Assembly: GCF_000017545.1 (NCBI RefSeq)
Contig: NC_009718.1
Coordinates: forward strand, 124,001 to 188,000
Length of the DNA stretch: 64,000 nucleotides
Direction of reading: 5' to 3'
DNA from: Fervidobacterium nodosum Rt17-B1
Lineage (GTDB): Bacteria; Thermotogota; Thermotogae; Thermotogales; Fervidobacteriaceae
This document shows, piece by piece, positions 34,176 through 43,345 of the stretch (position 1 is its first letter; each line of letters begins with the position of its first letter). Made by a program: the position numbers and the translations under genes. Under the pieces are notes generated by a model. That model was not told the origin of the DNA. It did not search any database and saw nothing but the letters and a program-made list of their open reading frames with translations.

Positions 34176-37100
34176 TTGAAGACTCTGACAAGATATGTTT
34201 TAAAGCAAGCATTGAAACCATTTTTTATGGGACTCGCTGGTTTTATTGTGTTTGTCAGCGTAGAATGGCTTTATCAAATTTCAGATTACATAATTAGAAA
34301 TAGAGTTGGAATAGATAAATTACTACTATTTGTAATGTACAACATACCTTACTTTACATTTCTCGGTATCCCTGTTGGGGTACTTTTTTCAATATTCTGG
34401 GTTATAAGCGATATGTACAACAACAGAGAAATTACTGCTTTATTGGTTCACGGTGTTTCGGCTAAGCATTTAGTTACACCGTTTATCATTCTTGCACTAA
34501 TCTTAGGCTTTTTCTCCTGGTTGCTTGGTGATTACGTTGTTCCAACCGCCAATTACAAATCTTCGCAGATACTCAACCAGTATATATTTCAATCACCTGA
34601 AAGTGTTGTAAAGACAAATATGCTTGTAGAATTAGAAAAAGATGTTTATTTTTATGTTAAAGAACACAACAAAGCTAAAGGTGAACTTTACGATGTAGTT
34701 TTATTTAGAAATGAAGAGGGAAACGAACAGATTCTTACAGCTAAAAAAGTTATAAAAAGGAAAGACGGTTGGTTTTTATTAGACGGATCGATGTATATAG
34801 TGGAGTTGAAAACAGGATTTCTCAAATTAGACATGCAATTTAAAGAAATGAAATTAGACGTTGCTGGTGAAATCGAAGAAATGCTAAGGGCTTACAAAAC
34901 TACAAGGGATAAAACTTCAAAAGAGCTAAGAGAACAACTTCAAACGTACAAGAAATTAGGTATAAATGCTTCGAATTTGATTGTTGAACTTAACCAACGT
35001 TATGCAAATGCTCTAGGAGCTTTGGTTATAGTTTTGATAGGTCTTCCTGTTTCATTGTTGTTTGGGTTTATTAGCAGGTCTTGGAGCATTATCCTTACAT
35101 TTCTTATAATTGTACTATACCAAGGTTCGGGTGCATGGTTGTCTGGTATGGGAAAAGAAGGATTAATGGATCCGATGCTTGCAACGTGGCTTCCGAACAT
35201 TGTATTTTCCGTTGTTGGGTTCATTATGTATATTTTTGTCGATACTCCAATAGCTTTTAAAGTGAGAGAGTTTTTGTCAAGGTTGTTCTTATTCATATTG
35301 ATAATAGTTGTTTTTTTCGGTTTTACTAATTCCATTGGCTTTTCAGAAAATCTTGTAAAGGTCAACTCTCTGGATGCTTATTTTTCAGAAGAAGTTGTTA
35401 GATTTAAAGGAGAGGTTTCTTTTTCTTGGGATAATTATAAACTTCTTTGTGATGAAGCAACAGCGACAATTGTTGATGGTAAGATAAAAGCAATTCAAGC
35501 TACTGGTGAAATAAAATTTTACGATAAAGATATGACGTACACTGCCAGAAGTTTTAAATATGATTTTGAAAGTGAAAGGGCGTTGATAGTCAAAGCTAAA
35601 GTTGTTTACAATTATAACTATAACAACAAAAAAATCCCAGTTTATGTTTACAGTTCTGAAATAAATTATGAAGCTACATCAACATTGACCCAACTTGAAG
35701 ACTCTTATTTAACCACTTGTAATTTGGAAGAACCGCATTATATGATTCTTTCTTCCGATGTATATGTATTCGAAAATAAGTACATAGTTGCTAAAAATTC
35801 GTTTTTAGTAATTTTGGGTGCTCCCATTTTCCTGTATCCTCTTTATATAATGAACCTTGATGGTGTTCCTCCATACTCTTTTTCAATTACATTCGGAAAT
35901 ACTTTAGTTGTATCTCAGTCATTCAATTTTGCTGTAAATAAATGGGCAGTAAAATTATCATTTGGAACAGAAGGAGTTGGAATTGAAACTCAGAACACGC
36001 AGAGTAAATCAGATAAAATATCTTACAATCAATCTAAGGATAGTTTTGAACTTATGCTATCACCTTTTATTTACAGGTATTCAAAGGGGAATATTTATTA
36101 TAAATACGATGGACCTATATACGTTGAGGGTACGTACATCAATGATAATAATTTCTATCACAAACTTGGTTTTAACTATCAAAATCAAAATGTCTATTTT
36201 AGACCTTATATTATGTACGATAAAAAACTAACCGATACTTTAATTGTTTTAAATGGTGGAATAAAGAACTTATCTTTTGATATTCTTCCAGAAAATAGCT
36301 TGAAAGTTAATTCCGTTGACAGTACTTATAGAATGCAATACGACGGATACTTATTCGAACCAGAAAAAGATTGGAAAACTTCTAATCAAACTATTTACAA
36401 CATTGGATTATCAAACAAGGTTATAAATTATAATATTTCGGCAAATGGCTCAGTGTACAATAACAGCGAAAATAGAAATGTTGTTTACACATACCAATTG
36501 CCTTGGAATTGGAAGTTGGATAATTTTTCACTAAATTTCAACTATACTTTCACGCTGAAAAATGTGTACAATTATTCTAATAACACTTCAAAGCAATCAT
36601 TGGGTGCATCTGATAAGTATAACGTTACAGGAATGTACAATATTGGTCCACTTAAAACTTCGCTTTCTTGGGAGCAAGTTTACAATTACCTCGATGAACC
36701 AACATCTACAGATAGGAATTTATTAAAGTTTACACTTGAAGCTAACTCATCAAATCTTACACTTTCGACGTCAAGAAGTATCGATTTGATAAAAAATAAT
36801 CAGCTACCTGATACTTTGACAGTAAAGTACAACCAAACAATTGGAGATTTCAATATTGGTGGTTCTCTATCCACAACGTATGATAACACTTTGCGCAAAC
36901 TTGGTAATGAGAACATCACACTTGAAATGCGTTACACCCCATTCTCATTAAGGTACGCTTTGCAATTTATTATTAGACCGGGGATGTCTTTAGACAATTA
37001 TGTACATGTCATAAATTATGGTAATCTAAATGCTACCATATACCAACAAAACGATTATATAAAAAACATTGTTGCTTCAGGTTCTTTTAATCTTTTTGAT

Positions 37101-37511
37101 TATACAGCAATGCTGAGAGCAAATTACAATAAAACTTCAAAAGAAGCTACTCCGACGTGGAATTTTACATATGCAATGGAAAAAAAGAACGAAAAATATG
37201 TTCTATCTTATAATACAGATAATAAAAATACCTATAAATTAGAAATGGACTTAAAGAATCTTGACCCAAATATCAAACTCAGCGTTACATTTAATCCCTC
37301 AACAATGTCATTTGATTATTTCTCATTCAACTTTGATAAATCATTGCATTGTTGGAGATTAAATGCTGGAATTGATTTTAAAAATAGAAATTCTCCGAAC
37401 ATTTTTGATAATATTGATAAGATTTATTTTAAATTTTACTTGACCGATATACCAGATAAATTTTTCCAATTTGATCCGAAGAATGGTCAGTTTAATTTTA
37501 ATGGGATGTGA
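34176..37511 (+). CDS. LptF/LptG-type permease fused to an LptD-like outer-membrane assembly domain
   Basis: A single frame of about 1111 residues. Residues 1-355 have the LptF/G layout: three N-terminal transmembrane helices, a periplasmic beta-jellyroll (about 125-265) and three C-terminal helices. A seventh hydrophobic segment at about 369-388 follows (LFLFILIIVVFFGF), flanked by Arg and Glu residues like a signal sequence. Residues 395-560 resemble OstA/LptD beta-jellyroll, including LTTCNLEEPHYMI, a motif like the YTTC...P.Y segment of LptD, and GAPIFLYPLYIMNL. The last 550 residues alternate polar and hydrophobic strands as in a beta-barrel, with many Tyr/Asn. The TTG at 34176 follows GGGGTGA. 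A fusion of inner-membrane permease and outer-membrane translocon is highly unusual; see findings. Confidence 0.82.
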   Translation: MKTLTRYVLKQALKPFFMGLAGFIVFVSVEWLYQISDYIIRNRVGIDKLLLFVMYNIPYFTFLGIPVGVLFSIFWVISDMYNNREITALLVHGVSAKHLVTPFIILALILGFFSWLLGDYVVPTANYKSSQILNQYIFQSPESVVKTNMLVELEKDVYFYVKEHNKAKGELYDVVLFRNEEGNEQILTAKKVIKRKDGWFLLDGSMYIVELKTGFLKLDMQFKEMKLDVAGEIEEMLRAYKTTRDKTSKELREQLQTYKKLGINASNLIVELNQRYANALGALVIVLIGLPVSLLFGFISRSWSIILTFLIIVLYQGSGAWLSGMGKEGLMDPMLATWLPNIVFSVVGFIMYIFVDTPIAFKVREFLSRLFLFILIIVVFFGFTNSIGFSENLVKVNSLDAYFSEEVVRFKGEVSFSWDNYKLLCDEATATIVDGKIKAIQATGEIKFYDKDMTYTARSFKYDFESERALIVKAKVVYNYNYNNKKIPVYVYSSEINYEATSTLTQLEDSYLTTCNLEEPHYMILSSDVYVFENKYIVAKNSFLVILGAPIFLYPLYIMNLDGVPPYSFSITFGNTLVVSQSFNFAVNKWAVKLSFGTEGVGIETQNTQSKSDKISYNQSKDSFELMLSPFIYRYSKGNIYYKYDGPIYVEGTYINDNNFYHKLGFNYQNQNVYFRPYIMYDKKLTDTLIVLNGGIKNLSFDILPENSLKVNSVDSTYRMQYDGYLFEPEKDWKTSNQTIYNIGLSNKVINYNISANGSVYNNSENRNVVYTYQLPWNWKLDNFSLNFNYTFTLKNVYNYSNNTSKQSLGASDKYNVTGMYNIGPLKTSLSWEQVYNYLDEPTSTDRNLLKFTLEANSSNLTLSTSRSIDLIKNNQLPDTLTVKYNQTIGDFNIGGSLSTTYDNTLRKLGNENITLEMRYTPFSLRYALQFIIRPGMSLDNYVHVINYGNLNATIYQQNDYIKNIVASGSFNLFDYTAMLRANYNKTSKEATPTWNFTYAMEKKNEKYVLSYNTDNKNTYKLEMDLKNLDPNIKLSVTFNPSTMSFDYFSFNFDKSLHCWRLNAGIDFKNRNSPNIFDNIDKIYFKFYLTDIPDKFFQFDPKNGQFNFNGM

Positions 37512-37515
37512 GACG

Positions 37516-38856
37516 TTGGCTTTAGATACACAAGATGAATTTTTTAAAAAGTTTGTAAATTTTATAAGAGAGTATGTTCCTAATTGTTCATCGGTTCTCC
37601 TTGCGGTCTCAGGTGGAGTAGATTCTATTGTCATGTTAGATCTTTTCAACAGAGCAAAGGACGAGTTATTAATAAACATTGGAGTTGCTACTTTCAACCA
37701 TAAGTTGAGAACTGAAGCGGATGATGAGGTGATTTTTGTTCAAAAATTTTGTGAAGGATTGGGAATTCCATTTTTTCCAGGTGAAGCTGATGTAAAAATG
37801 TATTGCGAGCAAAATAAGTTATCAATAGAAGAAGGCGCACGGATTTTAAGGTATGAATTTCTGAAACGTACTGCTAAAGAAAATGGATACAGCTTTATAG
37901 CCACGGCACATAACGCCAACGATCTTTTAGAAACAATAATACTTAGGCAAATAAAAGGCACTGGACCTTTTGGTTTGGCGGCTATAAAGCCTATAAATGG
38001 TATATTTATAAGACCACTTATCTTTTTCACACGTAAAGAGATAGAAGAATATGCCAAAGAAAGAAAACTTGAGTATGTTATCGATAGGACGAATTTTGAT
38101 ATTGAGTACAACCGAAATTTTGTAAGGCACAAAATAGTCCCCCTCTTAAAAGAGATTAATCCTTCTGTTGAAAGTGCTTATTTAAAGCTGGCAAAAAATA
38201 TCTGGGAACTTGATAGTTATGTAGATAGAGCTATTGGTATTGATAAGAGTAATCTTGAAAAAATCGGAAACAATTTTATTTTTAAACTGGTAAATGATGA
38301 GTACCTTCAGATTGAACAAATTAGAAGGTATTCTTTGTTGTTATTTGGTAAACCATTAGATTACGAAAAACTTGAACGATTTAAAAAAGCAAGAAGCTCT
38401 GGAAAACCGTCTTATAAAATATCTTTTTGGGGAGCACTTGGAATTGAGATTTCTTATGGGTGGTGTATGATGGGAGACATAGTAAATTATCCGGTTTTTG
38501 AAAAGATTGTATGCTTTGATGGAAGCAAAGAGTTTGAGCTAATAGAAGCAAACGGTTACTTTATAAAATTTGCAAAGTATGATATAATTAATAAAAAAGA
38601 GCATACAAATGTGTGTTTTAAGGTTCGCAATTGGAGAGGTGGTGATAGGTTGTTGAGTGGTAAAAAAGTTAAAGAATTATTTTCAGAGAGGAAAGTTCCA
38701 ACGTTTTTAAGAAAGTTGATACCGCTTGTGTTTTTATCCGAAAGCGAGCAAGATAGTAAAGTTATTTACATACCGTTTTTGTATGAAGCAAAAAGCTATC
38801 TAAATGATATTGGTGTTTTTATAGAAACGAAAGGAGGTTTTCATTTTGAATCGTAA
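37516..38856 (+). CDS. tilS: tRNA(Ile)-lysidine synthetase
   Basis: About 446 residues. The PP-loop ATP-binding motif LLAVSGGVDSIVML is near the N-terminus and the HNxNDxxET-type segment TAHNANDLLETIILRQIKGTGPFGL is typical of TilS, followed by the C-terminal domain VRNWRGGDRLLSG and IPFLYEAKSYL. The enzyme attaches lysine to C34 of tRNA-Ile (CAU), changing its codon from AUG to AUA, and is essential. The true start is uncertain: TTG at 37516 is preceded by GATGTGAGACG; longer in-frame starts at 37471-37501 lie within the previous gene. It overlaps ftsH at the end by 11 bases. Confidence 0.92.
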   Translation: MALDTQDEFFKKFVNFIREYVPNCSSVLLAVSGGVDSIVMLDLFNRAKDELLINIGVATFNHKLRTEADDEVIFVQKFCEGLGIPFFPGEADVKMYCEQNKLSIEEGARILRYEFLKRTAKENGYSFIATAHNANDLLETIILRQIKGTGPFGLAAIKPINGIFIRPLIFFTRKEIEEYAKERKLEYVIDRTNFDIEYNRNFVRHKIVPLLKEINPSVESAYLKLAKNIWELDSYVDRAIGIDKSNLEKIGNNFIFKLVNDEYLQIEQIRRYSLLLFGKPLDYEKLERFKKARSSGKPSYKISFWGALGIEISYGWCMMGDIVNYPVFEKIVCFDGSKEFELIEANGYFIKFAKYDIINKKEHTNVCFKVRNWRGGDRLLSGKKVKELFSERKVPTFLRKLIPLVFLSESEQDSKVIYIPFLYEAKSYLNDIGVFIETKGGFHFES

Positions 38857-40690
38857 CATTGGATCGGTAATTTTTCTAATACTAATTGCACTCTCTTTAT
38901 TTTGGATTTACGAAGGTTTTATAAATTCTAAGGGTGCAATAGAGCTTAACATGAGTTACAGTGACTTTATAAAACGAGTCAGTAACAGTGAAACGGATAT
39001 AGCTGAAGTGGTTATAAAAGATGATGGTAATCTGAGTATAAAGACAAAGCAAGGAAGATCGTATTCTGTTTATGCTCCTTGGTTTAGATACGATATAGAG
39101 ACAATTAACAAGCTTGTTGAATATGGAATAGTGATTCAAGGTGAAAGAGTTACAGATAGCAGTTTTTGGGTAAATGTTATTGGAAATATCGCGATTTTTA
39201 TAGTTACTCTATTACTTTTTGCGTTTATAATTCGCGGTCTTGGACGTGGAAATAACCAGGCATTTACCTTCACAAAAAGTAGGGCGGAGAAGGTCAATCC
39301 TAATAAAATAAAAGTAACATTTAAGGATGTAGCTGGTGTAGATGAGGCTGTTGAAGAACTCAAAGAAACCGTTGAGTTTTTGAAAAATCCTGGAAAATTT
39401 ACAAAAATTGGGGCAAGAATGCCGAAAGGTATTTTACTCGTTGGACCTCCGGGTACTGGTAAGACATTACTTGCACGTGCTGTTGCTGGAGAAGCAAACG
39501 TTCCTTTCTTCCACATAAGTGGTTCTGATTTTGTTGAATTGTTTGTCGGTGTTGGTGCGGCAAGGGTAAGAGATTTATTTGAGCAAGCGAAGGCTAATTC
39601 TCCTTGTATAGTTTTTATAGATGAAATTGACGCTGTTGGTAGGCATAGAGGTGCAGGTCTTGGCGGAGGTCATGATGAAAGGGAACAAACCCTAAACCAA
39701 TTGTTAGTTGAAATGGATGGTTTTGACGTTAATCAAGCTATTGTAGTAATGGCCGCAACGAATAGGCCAGATATACTTGATCCTGCACTGTTAAGACCTG
39801 GAAGGTTTGATAAGAAAGTTGTTGTTGATCCACCAGATGTAAAAGGAAGAGAAGCTATATTGAAAATACATTTAAGAAATAAACCTATAGATAAAGATGT
39901 TGATGTCTCTGTACTTGCTAAACGCACAACGGGATTTGTTGGCGCTGATCTTGAAAATTTGGTAAACGAAGCAGCATTGTTAGCCGCAAGAGATGGTAGA
40001 AATGTCATTAAGATGAACGATTTTGAGGAAGCAATAGATAGGGTTATAGCCGGACCTGCTAGAAAATCGAGAGTTATCTCCGAAAAGCAGAAGAAGATAG
40101 TTGCTTATCATGAAGTAGGACATGCGATAATAAGCTCTTCATTACCAAATTCAGATCCTGTTCACAGAATATCAATAACACCACGTGGTTACGCAGCTCT
40201 TGGATACACATTACATTTACCTGCTGAAGACAAGTACTTAGTTAGTAAAAACGAACTACTCGATAATATAACGACACTTTTAGGTGGTAGAGCAGCTGAA
40301 GAGCTAGTTTTTGGCGATTTTACAAGTGGGGCAGCAAACGATATTGAAAGAGCTACCGAAATAGCAAGAAAGATGGTTTGTGAATATGGAATGAGTGATA
40401 ATTTTGGACCTTTAGCTTGGGGTAAGACGGAACAAGAAGTATTCCTTGGCAAAGAATTGACAAGGATAAGAAATTACAGTGAAGAAGTTGCTAAAATGAT
40501 AGACCACGAGATTCAAAATATCATAAAATCTTGCTATGAGCGTGCAATGGATATTTTAACTAAGAATAGGGAAAAAATGGAACAAATAGTTGCAGTTTTG
40601 TTGGAACGTGAAGTAATGAGTGGTGAAGAACTAAGAGCAATGCTTAATGGGAACGAAAGTGGATTAGACACTAATTTACAAGAAGCGTAA
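38846..40690 (+). CDS. ftsH: ATP-dependent zinc metalloprotease FtsH
   Basis: A 614-residue membrane protease. TM1 is at about 6-24 and TM2 at about 110-130, with a small periplasmic domain between. The AAA+ module has Walker A GPPGTGKT at 200-207, Walker [19 protein letters not shown] and SRH region [18 protein letters not shown]. The zinc protease motif is HEVGH near residue 420. It degrades membrane and short-lived cytosolic proteins. The start is TTG with AGGAGG 8 bases upstream. It follows tilS, a gene order (tilS-ftsH) shared by many Gram-positive bacteria. Confidence 0.98.
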   Translation: MNRNIGSVIFLILIALSLFWIYEGFINSKGAIELNMSYSDFIKRVSNSETDIAEVVIKDDGNLSIKTKQGRSYSVYAPWFRYDIETINKLVEYGIVIQGERVTDSSFWVNVIGNIAIFIVTLLLFAFIIRGLGRGNNQAFTFTKSRAEKVNPNKIKVTFKDVAGVDEAVEELKETVEFLKNPGKFTKIGARMPKGILLVGPPGTGKTLLARAVAGEANVPFFHISGSDFVELFVGVGAARVRDLFEQAKANSPCIVFIDEIDAVGRHRGAGLGGGHDEREQTLNQLLVEMDGFDVNQAIVVMAATNRPDILDPALLRPGRFDKKVVVDPPDVKGREAILKIHLRNKPIDKDVDVSVLAKRTTGFVGADLENLVNEAALLAARDGRNVIKMNDFEEAIDRVIAGPARKSRVISEKQKKIVAYHEVGHAIISSSLPNSDPVHRISITPRGYAALGYTLHLPAEDKYLVSKNELLDNITTLLGGRAAEELVFGDFTSGAANDIERATEIARKMVCEYGMSDNFGPLAWGKTEQEVFLGKELTRIRNYSEEVAKMIDHEIQNIIKSCYERAMDILTKNREKMEQIVAVLLEREVMSGEELRAMLNGNESGLDTNLQEA

Positions 40691-40742
40691 AGAAACTTAC
40701 AAATTTTTTCACGATTTTCTTACAGGGAATGGGGGGAACATT

Positions 40743-41141
40743 GTGGAAGAATTAAGCAGAATTTTAGGATTGAGCAAATCTGTAGAAGTTATTCCAGATG
40801 AATCAATGGTATGGGACGAAGATGAAGAATTATCTCATTTACATCTGCTTTCAACTTCTGGATTAATCAAAGAAATAAATCTTGTTACCGGAGAATTTTT
40901 AAATCAGTTTCTTGAAGAGGAAAATGTATCAGTTGTGAACTACAACGAAATAATTCATTTGAAACCTGTTGTTATTGGCGAAAGACTAATTGTTGGTATT
41001 AGAGTTACAGAGGTTGTAAATAACATCGTTACTTTTAAGGTGATTGTTATGAGAGAAACAGAAAAAATAGCAGAAGGTACTGTAAAAAGAGTTGTCGTTT
41101 CTAAAAATTACCTTAGGAGAAAAGCCCTTGAACAGATTTGA
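40743..41141 (+). CDS. Hotdog-fold thioesterase-like protein
   Basis: A 132-residue protein starting with GTG after GGGGGGAACATT. The second half has the hotdog pattern HLKPVVIGERLIVGIRVTEV followed by TFKVIVMRETEKIAEGTVKRVVV, as in FlK-type/fluoroacetyl-CoA-like and other acyl-CoA thioesterases; the N-terminal part is acidic. A catalytic residue set cannot be fixed by eye, so substrate and activity are unknown. Its TGA overlaps the TTG start of the next radical SAM gene by two bases, which suggests coupling. Confidence 0.75.
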   Translation: MEELSRILGLSKSVEVIPDESMVWDEDEELSHLHLLSTSGLIKEINLVTGEFLNQFLEEENVSVVNYNEIIHLKPVVIGERLIVGIRVTEVVNNIVTFKVIVMRETEKIAEGTVKRVVVSKNYLRRKALEQI

Positions 41142-42586
41142 AATTCAATGAATTTTTGGGAGGATTTGAGTATTTAATGAGAAAACCAAGAGACGCGGAA
41201 TCATTTAGAGAATACGAATACATTTTGAAATTCAAAAAATCAGAAAAAATTTTAAAAGATATTTCAGGCAACCTTCCCAAGGTTGCCTTTATTTTCCCAA
41301 ACAATTACGAAATTGCAAGTGGTTCACTTGCTTGGAGTTGGATTCAACAGCTTTTGTCTCAGCAGGGAATAGGTGTGGAACGTTTTTTCTATGAAAAATG
41401 GTTTAAGAAATTTTATTCTTTAGAATCTCAGATACCTATCGATGAATTTCCTGTGTGGTTAATTACTTTCCAATTTGAAAATGATTTACTAAATATAGCC
41501 GATATACTTATAAAAAAAGGTATACCACTGAAGGCTAATGAAAGAAACGAATATCACCCACTTATAATAATAGGTGGACCAACTACACTTTTCAATTACA
41601 AAATTGTCGAAGAAATCGCCGACTTGGTGTTCATAGGTGACATAGAATGTTCGATAACTCAATTTTCAGAAGCGCTTAAATATTATATTGATAGTCGTTT
41701 AGTTGATAAATTCTTGGATGTTAATGAGATTTACTCAAAGAAATTTGGTAAGATTAAATTTTCAAAATGTTTTGGCACCCTTTTCCCAGTTCCACACTCA
41801 CATTATGTTAGTAGCATGTCATCGTTTAAGAACAAAATGCTTATCGAAATTGGAAGAGGGTGTATTTGGAGATGTGCATTTTGCGTTACAGGATACACAA
41901 AGAAACCCGTAAAATTTGCAAAGATAGACGACATTGTAGAAATCTTTGAAAAATACAAAAACAATGAAATTGAGTATGGATTAATAAGTGCTACCATTAC
42001 AGATTACCCGTATCTTGATGAACTACTCGATTATGTCGAGAAGAATAAAGTAAAATTTTCTGTTTCTTCCATGAGAATAGACAAAGTTAACGAAAGATTG
42101 TTGAGGGTTCTTAAGGAGACAAACCAATACTCATTTACAGTTGCACCAGAAGGTATATCTCAAAAAATAAGAGATGTTATGATGAAAGATATGTCGACTG
42201 ATGATATAATAAACGGACTAATTTTAGGTAGAAAAGTTGGATTTGATAGTGTAAAGCTTTACTACATAATAGGGCTTGAAGAAGAAGATGAGAAAGATTA
42301 CAATGATTTTTTTGAATTTATTAAAGAAGTACAAAAAATGGGGTATAAGAACATAACATTAAGTATAAACCCTCTTGTACCAAAACCAATGACACCATTT
42401 GAAAAAAGAAATATGATTTCAAAAAAAGAGTATGAAAATAGAATGTTAAAAATCAAGAAAAGCCTTCCAAAAAATGTTAAGGCAGATTTTGAAAGCTATA
42501 AGGAAAGTTTTATACAGTACGAAATAGCGTATTTGAGTGGCGAAGATGTGATTTATTACATAGCTAAATTTTTCCCAATTTCATAG
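41138..42586 (+). CDS. Radical SAM protein of unknown substrate
   Basis: A 482-residue protein. The SAM-binding cluster motif is GRGCIWRCAFC (C242, C246, C249). Residues 45-200 form an N-terminal alpha/beta domain that resembles a degenerate B12-binding or Rossmann-like fold (VAFIFPNNYEIASG and HPLIIIGGPTT), and the C-terminal part continues the TIM-like barrel with TVAPEGISQKIRDVM and LSINPLVPKPMTPF. The group resembles the B12-binding-type radical SAM enzymes with a TIM-barrel (YgiQ/MiaB/Elp3-like in pattern). Its start is uncertain: TTG at 41138 overlaps the previous stop (TTGA), and an ATG at 41177 lies behind GGGAGG but 13 bases away. It ends overlapping rsmE by 23 bases. Confidence 0.82.
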   Translation: MKFNEFLGGFEYLMRKPRDAESFREYEYILKFKKSEKILKDISGNLPKVAFIFPNNYEIASGSLAWSWIQQLLSQQGIGVERFFYEKWFKKFYSLESQIPIDEFPVWLITFQFENDLLNIADILIKKGIPLKANERNEYHPLIIIGGPTTLFNYKIVEEIADLVFIGDIECSITQFSEALKYYIDSRLVDKFLDVNEIYSKKFGKIKFSKCFGTLFPVPHSHYVSSMSSFKNKMLIEIGRGCIWRCAFCVTGYTKKPVKFAKIDDIVEIFEKYKNNEIEYGLISATITDYPYLDELLDYVEKNKVKFSVSSMRIDKVNERLLRVLKETNQYSFTVAPEGISQKIRDVMMKDMSTDDIINGLILGRKVGFDSVKLYYIIGLEEEDEKDYNDFFEFIKEVQKMGYKNITLSINPLVPKPMTPFEKRNMISKKEYENRMLKIKKSLPKNVKADFESYKESFIQYEIAYLSGEDVIYYIAKFFPIS

Positions 42587-43241
42587 CAAAAAAACCGGTT
42601 GAGAGTATTATAGCTGTTTCGAATCTCAATATCTTTTTTCCTAAACAGATACTTTTGAATTTGCTTTTAAGCAATTTTAATTCGCTTTTTGAAAATCCTC
42701 CTTCAGGTCCAGCTATTATACCAACACTCTTGGATATTCTCTTTGGAATTTTTCTTCCTTTAAAATCTAAGATATATGTACTCTCCGGTGCTAGAGAGAA
42801 AATATCTAAAAATTCTATGGGTTTTATTGTTGGAAAGTGGTACCTAACACATTGTTTTGATGCTTCCCTTACAATAAGCTCAAGCTTGTCTTGCTTATCG
42901 TCGTAATGTCGTGAAGCCCTTTCATTGTTGAAGACGTATATCTCATCTACACCCAATTCGACGGCTTTTTCAATAGTCCATCTGAGCCTTTCCCATCTAC
43001 CTGAAGGAGCGAAGAGTACAAGTTTATTGTTTGTAACTTCAACAAATTCATAAGATAGGACATTGCCGTACGCTTCGTTTTTTCCAATAGATTTTATTAT
43101 AACTTTATATTTTCCACCGTTTCCGTCTGTTGCTTCGACTATTTCACCTTCTTTTAGCCTCATTACTTTCATATGTGTAACTTCATGCTCATCAAAATAA
43201 ACAGAATCATTCTTAGGAATGCAAAAGTATATATTTGGCAA
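42564..43241 (-). CDS. rsmE: 16S rRNA (uracil-1498-N3)-methyltransferase
   Basis: A SPOUT-family methyltransferase of about 226 residues. The N-terminal PUA-like part (HEVTHMKVMRLKEGEIVEATDGNG) is followed by the trefoil-knot SAM site GIIAGPEGGFSKSEL and LGKKILRFETAIIL, both diagnostic of RsmE. It methylates U1498 of 16S rRNA near the decoding site. The start is TTG at 43241 with GGGGGTG 6 bases upstream, replacing the longer TTG at 43256 that lies upstream of that site. It is convergent with the radical SAM gene, sharing 23 bases. Confidence 0.95.
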   Translation of the reverse strand: MPNIYFCIPKNDSVYFDEHEVTHMKVMRLKEGEIVEATDGNGGKYKVIIKSIGKNEAYGNVLSYEFVEVTNNKLVLFAPSGRWERLRWTIEKAVELGVDEIYVFNNERASRHYDDKQDKLELIVREASKQCVRYHFPTIKPIEFLDIFSLAPESTYILDFKGRKIPKRISKSVGIIAGPEGGFSKSELKLLKSKFKSICLGKKILRFETAIILSTGFFAMKLGKI

Positions 43242-43283
43242 AGGTAACACCCCCAAATTTTTAAATTTACTTATTTACAAAAC

Positions 43284-43305
43284 CACCGCCCTATTTAGGG
43301 CGGTG
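43284..43305 (-). terminator. Hairpin terminator after the sugar-ABC ATPase gene
   Basis: A perfect 9-bp GC-rich stem CACCGCCCT (43284-43292)/AGGGCGGTG (43297-43305) with a 4-base loop, followed on the minus strand by GGTTTTG. The weak U tract makes termination likely but not certain; readthrough into rsmE is possible. Confidence 0.75.
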
Positions 43306-43345
43306 ATTAGGTTTTCTAAACTCTCTAATTAAATTTCAAATTTAA

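Noticed and set aside
42587-43345. Possible CRISPR or tRNA content in gaps.
   Set aside because: No direct repeats of 25-40 bases and no cloverleaf; the hairpin at 43284-43305 is a simple terminator-like stem.
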